The position numbers were made by a program, and so were the translations under genes. A stretch of 64,000 bases of DNA from Camillea tinctor (Eukaryota; Ascomycota; Sordariomycetes; Xylariales; Xylariaceae), in assembly GCA_022578605.1 (NCBI GenBank), contig MU394061.1, forward strand, positions 620,001-684,000, given 5' to 3'. Below, one piece after another: positions 36,990-48,434 of the stretch. The number at the start of each line of letters is the position of its first letter. The stretch's first letter is position 1. A model generated the notes under the pieces. It saw only the letters and a list, made by a program, of their open reading frames with translations, did not search any database and had not been told where the DNA came from.

Positions 36990-39415
36990 CTATATCTCCT
37001 CGTCCTGCCACCGCCATGCCGCGCACTCGTAGTTGGCATAAGCGTAGAACTCGTTCTCGAGACCGCGGTGGGAGGGGGCGCAGGTGGTCGTGCGCACGCC
37101 CAGGGGGCGGTAGAGGCGCGTCACTAGGGGCTTCATGCGCTCGCCTGTGCAGAGGATCACGCGCGGCGAGGTGGCGGTAGGAGGGGAGGATCGGGGTTTG
37201 CGGGCGAGCCAGCGGAGGGTTAGGGCCACTGCGGGAAAGGGGGGGGAGGGAGGGTTATCGTTAGGGTAGTGCTAGCGATGGGAGCGGAAAACTTACTTTT
37301 GGTCTGGCAGTCCTCGCTGAGGAACGGCGGATCACAGATCATGCGATCTACGCCGGCTTTGAGATGTGCTGTTATCGTATCATGGCGAGTTAGCATTAGC
37401 TCGCAAGGAATCGTTTGTAGAAAAGTGATAATAAGATAGGGGGTGGATATGAAACTCCCCCCTTTTTTCTCTTTTGGCTCGATTGGGGACTAGGGGGAGA
37501 TGAGAACAGGGGAAGATAAAAGGTTGAGCGTTACCTGGGAGCGTCATGGGCTTCATAAAATCGTAGAAGACGAACTCGGGGAAGACGGAGAAACGTTGGT
37601 CATGCTCAAGTAGGTAGATCTTGGGTTTAGGGATTTGCTTGCCTTCCGCTGCTGCTTTGATCTGTGATAACCCAGGCAATATAAAAAATTATGGATTAGT
37701 GAGGCCTTTTGACTCGCGAGCGCCGGGAAAAAAAAAGAAACAAAAAGCACGCTAGCTAGCTATCTGTTCTTCCAATTTATGCTAATAGCAATGCAAGATC
37801 AATCTGAAGATTTCTATGGGAAGAGGAGGGGTGGATGAAAAAGGGGGTGTAAATAGGTCAAGTCGGTTCCCCTATCCCCATCTTTCTCTTCGTGAGTATT
37901 AGCAGACGGAGAGTATCACTCTGCCGTAACCTAACTCCGAAATCCTGGTTCCTAGATCTCTCTCTCTCTCCTGAGAATACCGTGACAAATATTCAGGCTG
38001 TCGTCAGGTTAAACATCAAAATGCAAACGCCTACCATCCACGAAGAAACGAAACCGACCCGCCAGATATAAGGAAAGACAAAAAGAAAGTAGTCTTCATA
38101 ACTCCATGAAAAAAGGGAACACCTTACTCGTACCAGCCGCCCAGTATAGGGATCTAACTCGATACCAGGAGCCAGACAAAAAAAAGGAGAATAACAAGCG
38201 AGAAAGGGTGCTCCAACCACTCGCCCACTCACGCCCCTCCCTGGCCAACACAACATCACCTCCGCCTCAGACTTACCAACATATTCTTCAGCGCGACAAA
38301 CACACTCGGCGTAGACACGACCGCGACGACGGTATCCTCGTCCGCACCGTCAAGCAGCTCCCTCGCAAACAGGTTTGCCGTCTCATCGTCGTACTATGTC
38401 CCGTGTCAGCCTGCTCATTATCGTATACGTGCATATATTATCTCTATCCTTCTATGGGGGGGGGGGGGGGGGGGGGGGGGGGGGGCGGGGGGGGGGCGGG
38501 GGGGGGGGGGGCGCGCGCGGGCGCCGCGCAGGGCGGNNNNNNNNNNCCCCTCGAAAACTTTTTTCGTTTTTCATGTTGTTATTTTTCCCGTTGTCCTCTG
38601 GATTTTTTTTTTTTATGGTCATTTTTTTTTTATACAATAATACCCCCCCCCCCCCCCCCCCCCCCAAAAAAAAACAAAAAATAAAAAAGAAAAAGAAAAG
38701 GAAAAGAAAGGGGAAAAAAAGCAGCATACCCAGAACTGGCTCTCATTCCAATCCTCGCCGAAAGCCTCCATCGAGATCTCGCCTTCCACATCCGGCACCA
38801 CCACCGCCGCAGCAGCATCATCGTCCGGGACCTCGTTAACCGAGTCGTCGGCGGCGGTGGCAGCGACGACGCGGGCGCGGAGCTTCTCGAACTTCTCCTC
38901 GCGGGCGTCGCGCTCGGCGTAGAACTCGCTCAGGGCGGCGAGGGCGGTGCCCGAGAGGGTTCTGTAGATGGATAGATATGTGAGTGTGAAATCGGTATTA
39001 TCATAATTAGGTATTATATGGTGGCTTAAGTTAGGGGAGGCATGGCAGGTAGTGTACCCCCTTGTCCCCCCTTTCTAGTCTAGTGACTTAGGTATACATT
39101 GGAGGGTAGGGGGGTTATTGGGTAGGATGCCGGTGTTACATGATGGTATATATGTTGATATAGGTATATACATGGACAATTCCGTATATGCCAAGATGTC
39201 GAGATACAAGACATGAGAATATAAGAGAACAAAAAAAAGACTGAGTCTTATTGGTGAGTTTATATGAGTGTGATATGTGCCAAGTTTGCACCCAAGCCAA
39301 GTAAACAAAAATTTTGTGGATATGATGAGTGAATCGTTAGGTAATGGATAAGATCGATGGACATAAGAGTAAAGTGACATATAACTTACAATGGTTCGTC
39401 GTCGCTGTCTGTCAT
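36990..39415 (-). CDS. efm5: eEF1A lysine N-methyltransferase Efm5
   Basis: Efm5 (human EEF1AKMT1) is a cytosolic S-adenosylmethionine-dependent enzyme that methylates a lysine of translation elongation factor 1A. Exons 39415-39390, 38961-38730, 38393-38277, 37661-37535, 37368-37297 and 37228-36990 join in phase to 270 residues. The N-terminus is MTDSDDEPLTLSGTALAALS. The family segment NESQFWYDDETANLFARELL spans the gapped intron, and PKPKIYLLEHDQRFSVFPEF, the catalytic-type DPPF (residues 180-183, CDPPFLSEDC) and VILCTGERM follow. Three introns are long for this genome: 428 bp (38962-39389), an apparent 336 bp (38394-38729, containing the assembly gap) and 615 bp (37662-38276). Family assignment is strong, and the protein is unaffected by the gap. 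Confidence 0.92.
38456..38665. other. Assembly gap flanked by poly-G and poly-C tracts, in an efm5 intron
   Basis: Ten Ns occupy 38537-38546. To the left, 38456-38536 is almost pure G/C with long G runs. To the right, 38547-38642 is AT-rich, and a run of 23 C lies at 38643-38665. The flanking exons splice in phase across it, so the gap lies wholly in an intron. The G-rich side looks like sequencing or assembly artefact. Confidence 0.85.
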
Positions 39416-39886
39416 CGTGAGGAAATATGTTTCATTAGCACACCTAGGTGTAGTAGGTAATATAGCGACCGAAGATTGGTGCTGTGTAGTTTGGGCGCCT
39501 GGAGCAACCGAGGCAATTAGGTAGTAAGTAGAAGAGAGAGAGAAGAAAAAAAAGAGGTTAAAAATTAGATACTCCCACTTCCTGGTACCATCTTGTGCCG
39601 AGATCCAATCAGCAATCGACGGTGGTTCAAATACACACATCATCTTTGTATCTACAACAACCTCAATTCTCAACCCCTTTTTAACAATCCAAGTCTGGGA
39701 TTTTGATCCATCACACTATTTTCAACTCAATTGAAATTTCGAGTTGATTTTTTATCATTTTTTGTTTTCTTTTCTTTATCTTCTCGTCTCTGCATCTTCT
39801 TTCGATGAAAAGGAACCTATTTTTCGTCTAGAGTATATTATATGTACAGTGTTAGATGAGCCTTGCTCTTACGAAGTTTCCTTTAT
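39416..39886. other. Intergenic, efm5 promoter side
   Basis: 470 bp between the efm5 start and the downstream end of the complex I gene, both on the minus strand. Holds the efm5 leader/promoter and the complex I 3' UTR. T-rich at 39745-39785. Confidence 0.55.
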
Positions 39887-41396
39887 TTAATCATCCGTTA
39901 CGTGAATATACTTCCTGTCCTCTCTCAGTTCCTTCTCCGTCGACGGCGGAAGATCGTAGTGAGCCGAGCTTCGCCATCCTTGCTGCAGAGGGGGTTAGCT
40001 CTATTCCTATTGTACTTAAGGGTATCTTGATGCTTTTTCTTAAGTTAAAGCTACTTACTAGGTAGTGGTATGTGAAGTTGCTGATTTCACCTGGCTTGAT
40101 TCCGAGGTCTTCAAAAGTCTTAGCCGTCTCGTCGATCTCCTGGTCGATGAACTCCCGATCGACATCCTCGGCCGAAAGGATAGGCCACCAGAGAACGCGG
40201 TTCAGCAGGCCAGCAACGGGCTTGAGAATGGCCTTGGGCACATTGATGTGTCTCCGCTTCTTGTAAATTTCACGGTCTACCAGCTCGGCGATCTCCTGGG
40301 TCGAGTAGTTCTGGGGGCCGTAGAGCTCAAAAGTCTGACCGGCGGTATTGTCGTCATACAGCATCAGCTCAAGCGCTTGGCCAACGTCGATAGACTAGCG
40401 AGGTTTTAGCATAACATAACTTTATTTTTACCTGAATACCTTACGTGGACAGGCCAATATCTTTCTTGCATGTTGTTGGATGTGAATACGTTGGTAACAC
40501 CGGCCAGGCGGATGAGCAGGTTATCCTCAAAGCCGAACATGGGCGCCGGTCTCACGATGGTGGTCTCAGGAAAGATGCTGCGGGCCACCTGCTCGCCCCT
40601 CCCCTTGGTGGCGAAGAAGTCGGAGGTGGAGTTGGGGTCGGCGTTGTAGGACGAAACATGGATATAACGGTCGACATCGTACTTGGCCACGGCCTCACAG
40701 ATGCGCTCGGTGCCCTCGACGTGGACATCCTCGAGGCTGAAGTTCTTGGTGGGGTAGTTTCGGCCGATGAGGTTGTATACTACGTCGGAGTGTCTGACGC
40801 TCGCCTCGATGGACTCGGTGTTGCGCAGGTCGTATTCGATGAAGCTGACACGGCCCAGGTCACCGGAGACTTTGAGATGGCGCTTGGCCATCTCTTCTCG
40901 GTATGGGACCACGACCGAACATCCTTGACGGGCTATATGTATATAACACGGTCGTCAGTCGAGCTCGGTTCTGGGTTTGGCTTGAAATATAATAATGATA
41001 ATAATAATTCATGATCGTCCATGCACGCATACCTAACCGGTTCACAATGTATCGTCCAAGTTGCCCAGTTGCGCCAAATACCGTGGCAGTGTGACCTGTA
41101 AAGCGTATAAGTGTTAGAGAGGAGAGGAGAAGAGAGGAGAGAAGAGAGGAGAGGAGAAGAGAGGAGAGGAGACCCAAAGAAGAAAGAACATACCTCCGAG
41201 AGACGATCTGTCAACAGGAAACGAAACTAATCAGTATGGGTGGGCATTGCAGGTGAAGTTTCGCAACTCACCTGCCACCCTGGAGACGGAGGATGGGCTT
41301 CCCGGTGCGAGTAATGGTGAGGTCGGAAATGCGTCGTGCTTGGGTGAGGTTGATGGTCAATTTGCGACCAGACCGCACGGCAGGAAAGGAAGCCAT
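39887..41396 (-). CDS. nuo40: NADH:ubiquinone oxidoreductase 40 kDa subunit (complex I, NDUFA9-type)
   Basis: An accessory subunit of mitochondrial complex I with an atypical short-chain dehydrogenase fold that binds NADPH. Six exons on the minus strand: 41396-41272, 41207-41194 (only 14 nt), 41095-41033, 40932-40445, 40394-40059 and 39982-39887, giving 373 residues. The N-terminus (MASFPAVRSGRKLTINLTQARR) is a mitochondrial presequence. The dinucleotide motif GATGQLG is at residues 54-60. Family blocks include IEYDLRNTESIEASVRHSDVV, YNLIGRNYPTKNFS, FATKGRGEQVAR and PVHSIDVGQALELMLYDD. The spliced C-terminus YHYLQGWRSSAHYDLPPSTEK matches fungal 40 kDa subunits; reading through the last intron would replace it with an unrelated tail. 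Divergent from rpn9. Confidence 0.94.
41113..41171. repeat. Purine-rich AGAGG/AGAAG minisatellite inside complex I gene intron 2
   Basis: About 59 bp of irregular GAGAGGA/GAAGA units with no pyrimidine after the first T, within the 98-bp intron 41096-41193. On the transcribed RNA it is an uninterrupted CU tract. Confidence 0.85.
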
Positions 41397-42088
41397 TCTT
41401 GCAGATATGTTGGGATGCAAGAATGCCGGATTGCCTTTCCAATGGGCAGTTGAATTGGCGATACGAAGGGGGGTTGTTCGGGGCGCAATGGCTCGGGGTT
41501 TGGTGGATTTGAAGCTCTAAAGGTATAAGTTTAAGTTATTATGTATAAGTTTATATGCGTTCATATCATTCATATCGTTCATATCGACACGGACCCAAAG
41601 GAACCAAAGACCGACCCGACAAATCCATAGCTAGCAATTGGTTGGAGGGTTTCGACAGCCGGTACAGCTGACGTACAGCTGATATAGATAAACCTAAATA
41701 CCTAATAACCCCCCACATCTGATTGCCCGCCCTAGTCCAGGTGCTTGTGGATACCTAGGTAATACATAAGTACTAACTCTAGTAGGTGGGGTTTAGCTAA
41801 GTTACTATGTACTAAAAGGTGGTTAGGCAGGGATCTAAGTACCTAGAAGGCAGGCTGCACACCAGCCGCGTGTGTGACGAATTCCATCTTTACTTCTTAC
41901 TGGGCTTGGGAGGGAAGCTTCAACAACTTACACACTTACATATTCTTACACTTATACCAACACATACCAAAATACTTACCGATACTTTACACAACTCCCC
42001 CAGTCTTCCCCCCCCTTTTTTTTACTTAACCTACTCTTTGGCCAATCTCTCATAAGTCACCCACTCACAACATAACACAGTAAATACC
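41397..42088. promoter_or_regulatory. Divergent promoter region, complex I subunit / rpn9
   Basis: 692 bp between two outward-facing start codons. It contains three TTCATATC units at 41560, 41569 and 41578 (9-bp spacing), a TACCTAGGTA palindrome at 41752-41761, and a pyrimidine-rich rpn9 leader with a C/T run at about 42002-42025. No named factor site is assigned. Confidence 0.55.
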
Positions 42089-43231
42089 ATGAACGTCGAT
42101 ACCATCGCCGATTTCCTCGCTGACCAGCGGGACGAAACCCCCGACGAGCTGCAACCTCTGGTCATCCAATTCGAGAACTACTGGGAACGGAAACTATGGC
42201 ACCAGCTCACCGACGCCTTGATCGAGTTCTTCGCCGATCCCCGCAGCGAACCTCAGCGCCTGCAGTTCTACAAGGTCTTCATATTGAAGTTTGCTGATAA
42301 GATCAACCAGCTGAAGCTTGTCGATCTGGGACTGAAGGCCGCCACCCAATGTCGAGATGACCAGGAACGCCTCACCTTCCTCACCGACCTCGCCAAGAAG
42401 GTAGACAATGAAAACTCACAGGACGCCTTCGTCTATGCCACCGTAGCCGTCGCCCGCGTCGAGCTGAACCTGAAGGACGTCGATGCCTCGCGCAAGAACC
42501 TCGACAAGGCCGAGAAGATACTGGACTCGTTCGACTCGGTAGAGACCAAGGTCCACGCCGCCTTCTACCAGGTCAACGCCGACTACTACCAAGCCAAGGC
42601 TGACTTCGCCTCGTATTACCGAAACGCCCTGCTCTACCTCGCCTGCATAGACCTCTCCTCCCTATCGCCCGAAGAGCGTCGTTCTCGTGCCTACGACTTG
42701 GGAATAGCCGCATTGGTGTCGGACTCGATCTACAACTTTGGCGAATTACTACAGCACCCCATACTAGCTGCTTTGACCGGCGAGGTGGCCTGGCTCCGTG
42801 AGCTGCTGCTGGCCTTCAACCGGGGCGACCTCGCTGCCTACGACGTACTATCCGGCCACATCAACTCCAACCCCCTGCTCAAGGAGCACATGGAGGAGAT
42901 CCGCCAGAAGATCTACCTAGCTGCCCTGACCGAGAGCGTCTTTCGCCGCCCGCCACACCAGCGTGCTATGAGCTTCGGCACCATCTCCGCCGACACCAAG
43001 GTGCGACCCGACGAGATCGAGCACCTCGTGATGAAGGCCTTGAGCTTGGGGCTGGTGCGCGGTACCATCGACGAGGTCGATGAGCTCGTCAACTTCACCT
43101 GGGTCCAGCCCCGCATTCTCGACATGAGCCAGATCGCGAGCATGAGCCAGCGCCTCGGCGAGTGGGGCGAGAACGTGAACAAGCTTGGCAACTGGATCGA
43201 GGCCACGGGTCAGGACATTTGGGCCCCTTGA
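42089..43231 (+). CDS. rpn9: 26S proteasome lid subunit Rpn9 (PSMD13)
   Basis: Rpn9 is a PCI-domain scaffold subunit of the 19S regulatory particle lid, active in nucleus and cytosol. A single exon of 380 residues starts at the first ATG after a pyrimidine-rich leader (MNVDTIADFLADQRDETPDE). Helical repeats cover the N-terminal two thirds (FENYWERKLWHQLTDALIEF, VHAAFYQVNADYYQAKADFA). The family block ASYYRNALLYLACIDL then SPEERRSRAYDLGIAALV is followed by the PCI winged helix (ESVFRRPPHQRAMSFGTISA, VRPDEIEHLVMKALSLGLVR, GTIDEVDELVNFTWVQPRIL). Length equals that of known Rpn9 proteins. Strong C/G preference at third positions creates shadow frames on the minus strand. Confidence 0.96.
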   Translation: MNVDTIADFLADQRDETPDELQPLVIQFENYWERKLWHQLTDALIEFFADPRSEPQRLQFYKVFILKFADKINQLKLVDLGLKAATQCRDDQERLTFLTDLAKKVDNENSQDAFVYATVAVARVELNLKDVDASRKNLDKAEKILDSFDSVETKVHAAFYQVNADYYQAKADFASYYRNALLYLACIDLSSLSPEERRSRAYDLGIAALVSDSIYNFGELLQHPILAALTGEVAWLRELLLAFNRGDLAAYDVLSGHINSNPLLKEHMEEIRQKIYLAALTESVFRRPPHQRAMSFGTISADTKVRPDEIEHLVMKALSLGLVRGTIDEVDELVNFTWVQPRILDMSQIASMSQRLGEWGENVNKLGNWIEATGQDIWAP

Positions 43232-44476
43232 TCGCAACCAGCACTATCATCACCAAGAAATTTTCACGAAAAGGTGTTATGCAATCTAGCTATGTTGTCA
43301 ACATGACAAGTGGTTTAGCAATCCCAAAGGGAGCTGGATTCTTCCCAGATTTCGGTCTAGAGGAAGAGACGAGGAGGAGGAAGAAAAAATAAAAAGAACG
43401 AAAATACTAGAAAGGGGGGAAGAGGGCAAGGGGGTGAAAAGGAGATCTTTTTTGCCCCTGGCCATCCTACCAATTTCCACCTACGGATCTGGCCATAAGG
43501 TTTCTTCTGTAAGATAGATACCAAGATAGACCACCCCATCTTGTGTCCCTTTCACGCAAGAAAAGTCGTTTTAAAGGGGAAGGAAGGCGACGAGAAATGA
43601 AAATAAGGGGCAAAAACATAAACAAAATATAACTTCCAAATTCTAAGAGAAAAAAAAAGAGGCCACTTGGTATGAGTCGTGATAATACTTTGCTTGGCTT
43701 GCTGTGTAGGCATATTGTCTTTTACTCTATCTATATGTTCTACCTTACCTACATATCAGAGCTTACCTCCTAATCATGATGACTCGGTCATCAGTAGAAT
43801 CGCTCCCGAGCGGCGGAGTCGTCTATCTATTTAGAATACCAATATAGACCGAGCCGACGTTTCCTTCTTCCCCGAAACCCTCCCACGTGCCAATCCAGAA
43901 GAGGGCAACCCCATCGCCAGACCGCAGCCTCGGTCGGACTCTAAAATATAGGTAGTCATGGCTAAAAGCTCGAAAAGGCCGTGAACTGGGGGGATATGAA
44001 ACGGTTCCCATAGACATATATGTTGTACTCTTCTAACCCAGTCGCCAACCCTAAGGTCTTTCATCTATGATTTGATTTCATGATTTCTCTCTCTTTTTTT
44101 TCTTCTTCTTGGAATGTACCTTTCCCAGTTTTGAATAAGAACCACGCATGAGATGGTAGGGTATAAGCACCTAATCTATCTCACGACGGCCTACATTGTA
44201 TCAATATATCCAACCTAGTGCACTCCGATAAACCATCATAAAAAAAGTCCAACTAATAGTCAAAATCTTCATTGATCAATCAAGCCAATATTTCATTCCA
44301 TATTTACCTCCCTACCTAGCGTACCCCTTATTTATACCCCCCCTATTCATTCCCCCTTCAACCACCCTCAAAAAAGGTCCCTAAATTTATTTATTTATAT
44401 TCCCAAACCCTCTCTCCCTTTCCCCTTCCCTTTCCTCTCCCCCTTATCCTCCTCTTCCCAATTAACCCCCCTCCCA
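43232..44476. other. Intergenic between convergent rpn9 and gaa1
   Basis: 1.2 kb holding both 3' UTRs. Minus frames at 43823-44017 and 43831-44064 are short and unrecognised. Otherwise A-rich, with T/C-rich sequence near the gaa1 end. Confidence 0.55.
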
Positions 44477-46689
44477 CTAGCTCATCTTCTCCTTCCCCTC
44501 CCTCGGCCGTCCCAGCACCACCACCGCGCCCACCAACCAAGCCGGCCACCACACGCCCCAGACAATAACCGGTGTATACACGCCCCACACATCCCACGCG
44601 AACGCCGCCTGCTTCAGGGCGTCTCCCAAACCCCCTAAACCCTCCAACCCCCCCAATCCCTCTAATCCTGAACTTCCCGTCCCCGCCGCAACCGCAGCCA
44701 GCACCGCCGTCGTAGGCGGTGCCACGAGCGCGAGCAGGGCCTCGTACGCGTACCTAGCCAGCGGGTTCCCGGGCCAGGGGCGCGCGAAGGTAAGCGGCGA
44801 GGCGAGCAGGCCGACGAGAAAGGCCAGGCTAAAGTTCAGGGTGGCGAGGGTGCTGAGGAACATACCTAATAACAACAGGGAAAAGGAGCGGGCGAGGTCG
44901 TATTGCTGCGGGGTGAAGGTGGCGAGGAGGCCGCTGGCCGAGACGAGGTGCGGGAGCAGGAGGTTAAGAATGGAGAACGTGGCGAAGGCGGGGCCGAGGA
45001 GCTAGTTGAGTTGGGGGGATGGTTAGTTTTTGTTTTGAGGATATACGTATGTGCATGTTTGTGTGGATGGATGTAAGGGAGGAATATTGAAACAGGAAAG
45101 GGGATGATGGAATGGGGGAAGGGAACCTGTGATGTAGAGAGAAACATTGAATAGGGGATAAGGTAGTAGCACTTACATTAGATGGAGTATGGTTAAATAT
45201 AAACAGCGGCACCGCACCTAGGAACTGCGAGCCCACCACAAGCGCGAGCGGGAGGAACATGTCCCGCTCAACCGCAGTGGTCGGAGCCTGTGCCGCCGCA
45301 GGTTCATCCTGCTGCTTCTCCTGACTCTCCTTTGCGCCGTCCGCGGGGACGATCGCCGCAACCCTGCGACCGCTCTTGATCCACAGGAAGATGGCCATGA
45401 TGGTGAAGTTGGCGGCGATCAACATGGCGCTGGGCAGGTAGGTGCCGATGCTGACGAAGCGGTCCTTGTGCATGAGCAGGTAGAAGAAGAAGCTCTGGTG
45501 CAGGTGCTCGAGCAGGTTATTCAAGCTGCGGAACGTGCCCTCGACCAGGCGACCCAGGCCCATCTCGTCGTGCCAGCCTTGCCCGACGGGCTGGATGGTG
45601 ATGGCGTCGACGTGGTAGGGAATGAAGCTGCTGTGGGGGCCGACGGCATAGCCCAGACCCTGGTTTAACATGCCGCGGAGCATGGTCTTCAGACGGTCAT
45701 TGTACTTGTCCGAGTGCCTCCACATTTCCTGCAGTGAAGTCCCCATGCCCATCTGGCCGCTGGCAATGTTGGCGACGGCATTGATGAGATCCAGATTGGG
45801 TAATTGGCCGTTGACGCCATCGTAGACGATGTGGACGGATTCGAAGCGCCCTTCCTGGGGATAATCAATGGCGATGGCGCCTTGTAGAGCGCCAGACTTG
45901 ATAGGTAGCGATGCAACCTGGGAAGAGTCGTGCGCATCGTGGTAGGCGTCAGCCCAGGCCTGGGTTCCAGTCGTGCTGTCAGGGGGGACAACGAGTATGA
46001 TGTCCTTGGACCATAACGACCAGCGCTTGAAATAACGAATCAATGCCAAAGCTAAAGCCAGCCCATTGCGGTTGAACTCGTCCTTGACGTTCTTCCACGC
46101 GGCTACTAGCACGAGGGCCTCTGTCGCATCGCCCCGCGGGGCTTGTAGGATCGCATACACGTTCTCGCCGGCGTACGTGTTGCCGGCCGAGTGGTAGGTG
46201 TAGTTCTGGCGTCCAACCTTGAGGCCTACGCCCTTGAAGATATTCTCGAGCTCGTCATTTATCCTACATTATTTGCCCCGACGTATCAGCATCCAATTGC
46301 CCCAGCCTAGCTGTGGAATGCGTGCCAAAAGCAACGTAACGTACTCGCTATTGCTCTTGTCCTTCAGCGCATCGACTTCGTGTCTGTAAGCTCGGAAGAC
46401 GTTCTGATCGCTGCCTCCAAAATAGGTGTGGACCTGCCCGGGCAGCAAGGCATTCTCGGATATGTATGTTCGTCGCGAATAATTGTCGAGGGGGAGCATG
46501 AACAGCCAGACGACTCCGACGATGATGCAGAGAAGGGACAGGTACGGTGGGAGCTTTAACAGTCGCGGGTCGCGGCGCAACAGCAGCGCCGTGGCTATAA
46601 AGAGAAACACACAAGTTATATGATTAGCTAGCCTTGTATTGCAGTATCCTATATCATTTGTTCTCCAACTTACAGAGTAAACGCGGCAT
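44477..46689 (-). CDS. gaa1: GPI transamidase subunit Gaa1
   Basis: Gaa1 is an ER membrane component of the GPI transamidase, which attaches GPI anchors to proteins. Four exons on the minus strand, 46689-46674, 46594-46345, 46263-45177 and 45001-44477, give 625 residues. A 16-nt first exon (MPRLL plus one base) precedes STALLLRRDPRLLKLPPYLS, which leads into the N-terminal membrane helix LLCIIVGVVWLFML. The large lumenal domain has an M28 peptidase-like fold (HSAGNTYAGENVYAILQAPR, FESVHIVYDGVNGQLPNLDL, VGQGWHDEMGLGRLVEGTFR). The C-terminus holds several hydrophobic helices (LPLALVVGSQFLGAVPLFIF, NLLLPHLVSASGLLATF, LSTLATLNFSLAFLVGLLA). The alternative reading through intron 3 (45176-45002) adds an unrelated Ser/Thr-rich tail and is rejected. 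A TACCTAGGTA palindrome lies 123 bp upstream of the start. Confidence 0.93.
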
Positions 46690-47292
46690 GGCTCTCCGAG
46701 TGTTGGTTGAGGGAGCTTTCGTGGAGCTCTCTGGTTATAAGTTGATGAATGCATAGAAAGAGTCTAAGTTCAATGTAAGTCCAAGCTGTAAGTTGTAAGT
46801 TGCTGGTTATGTACCTAGGTATGTACTAAACTAACCTATGCATAATGCAATGTACCGGTAAGCACATAAATTTAATCTAGCCCATGTCACTTGTTTCAGG
46901 GGTCCCTCTTTTTAGTCTCATTTAGTAATGGAAGCTAAGCTTTTGACTGGCTCGACGTTTAGTTGCATATGAATACCTCTTATCTGATCTCTCATTGATA
47001 TCAAGAATGATGATAGCATTGAGAATACCAAAGAAAATAGCTGTCCCTTTTTTTTAAAGTAAAAAAGAAAAAAAGAAAGAAGGCCGCTGATAATACATAA
47101 TTATAGACAAGTAGAATGTCTTCTAGCCTAGCGACATCGTCATGTCTTGCCCTTGCCCCCTCAAACGCCTATTTCCATGCAATGTACATCGACAAACACT
47201 CGATGCCCGTCGTCTGTGCAAACATGATTTTTATATATATACACACGGACAAAAAGCTCCCTATTTTTTTTTCCTCCTACAAAAATTCTCCA
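46690..47292. other. Intergenic, gaa1 promoter side
   Basis: 600 bp between the gaa1 start and the rbd2 stop. The TACCTAGGTA palindrome is at 46812-46821, and an A/T homopolymer-rich patch lies at 47045-47080. Confidence 0.55.
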
Positions 47293-48434
47293 TTATGGGC
47301 CGAGTCGCTGTGTACTGCCTATCAAACCCAGCGGCGTGGTGCCGCTATTTGAAGTGCTCGTCGGGAGAACTCCAAATCTACCATATGTTTTCTGGTCCAC
47401 GCTGACGTAGTGAGGGAGACGGCCCAGCAAGTTTAGACGACCTTCGATCCAGCGCAGTGCTTTCTCCGGCGGGGCAGTGAATTTGAGATACCCAAGACCA
47501 ACTACGCATATGTTATGGTTAGACAGAAAGATCGCAGCTTAGGAAGGGGAAGAAGCAATCTTATGACTTACACAGATATCCGGTCCCTACACCACACAAG
47601 TGACCTATGAGGCTGGAACTGGGCATGAGAGCTTCAACGACTAGAACCATGACCAGCGGTGTTATCCATGTTGGAACATGGTGCGTCCCGATCACGAGGT
47701 GGGGGTTCATCTTGTAGGTTCGGATGGCCTCCATGCCGAGCAGTAGGAAAACCCAGATACTACAAGCGCAAGCGCAGACCCAAGTCAGAAACTTATAGCA
47801 AAAAGTGTAGCTAGCTTATTTTCCTTACCTAGCCCCCATCACGGGTGTATTCCCCCTCAAAACCATTCGCTCTAGAAAAACGTAGATGAACGCAGGTATC
47901 GTTGTCAAGGCTACCATCAATATCAACCAAATGCTCGCTCCCGCCTGACCATCGAAGGGACTATATTGGGGGTGGATGGAAGGAAAGAAGAACATACGGC
48001 CGAAGAACAGCGCGAGCGAAGTCAAGGTTCCGAACTCGGTTTCGAATCGCTCAAGCAATGGCGTCAGCGCCAGAATGTTGAGAAACGCGTGGAAGAAGTT
48101 GAGGTGGATGAGCGGGAAGGTGTTGATTCGATACACTGCCATTGGTAAAAAAAAAGAAAAAGCATTACGTTAGTTAGTGAAATGCAGTATTAAGGAACGA
48201 GAGAAGACAAAGCAATTCCAGAGTCGACAGGTGAATGAAAAGCCTCGGTAACTAACTCGTCCGTATGCCCAGCTCTTCGGGTATCAGGGCGCCCCATTGT
48301 TGCAAGTCCCACACAGATTGAAGCCCAGCAAGCCAAAAGGCCACCATGACCACGATAATGACACGCGTGAATAGCGGCAGTCGAATCACATAGGAACGCG
48401 CCCGCAGCGCGCTGAAGGATTGCACGTTCGGCAT
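47293..48434 (-). CDS. rbd2: Rhomboid family protein Rbd2
   Basis: Fungal Rbd2 rhomboids are intramembrane proteins of the Golgi/endosomal system; in fission yeast the family takes part in processing of membrane-bound sterol regulators. Exons 48434-48257, 48135-47998, 47910-47829, 47759-47572 and 47501-47293 join to 264 residues. Membrane helices include FTRVIIVVMVAFWLAGLQSVW, SIWVFLLLGMEAIRT and WITPLVMVLVVEALM. The rhomboid dyad appears as Ser133 in GNTPVMGASIW (made across a splice junction) and His186 in SLIGHLCGVGTGYL. The block MYRINTFPLIHLNFFHAFLN begins at the first junction. The C-terminal tail (YGRFGVLPTSTSNSGTTPLG) is soluble. The donor of intron 1 (GTTAGT) is weaker than the others, but phase and family sequence support it. 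Confidence 0.9.

Noticed and set aside
38106..38839. Frames reading through the N gap
   Set aside because: They consist of homopolymer translation (Gly, Pro, Lys runs) across the assembly gap inside an efm5 intron.
40445..41014. 189-codon plus frame within the complex I gene
   Set aside because: Antisense shadow of exon 4 of the 40 kDa subunit, with no independent coding evidence.
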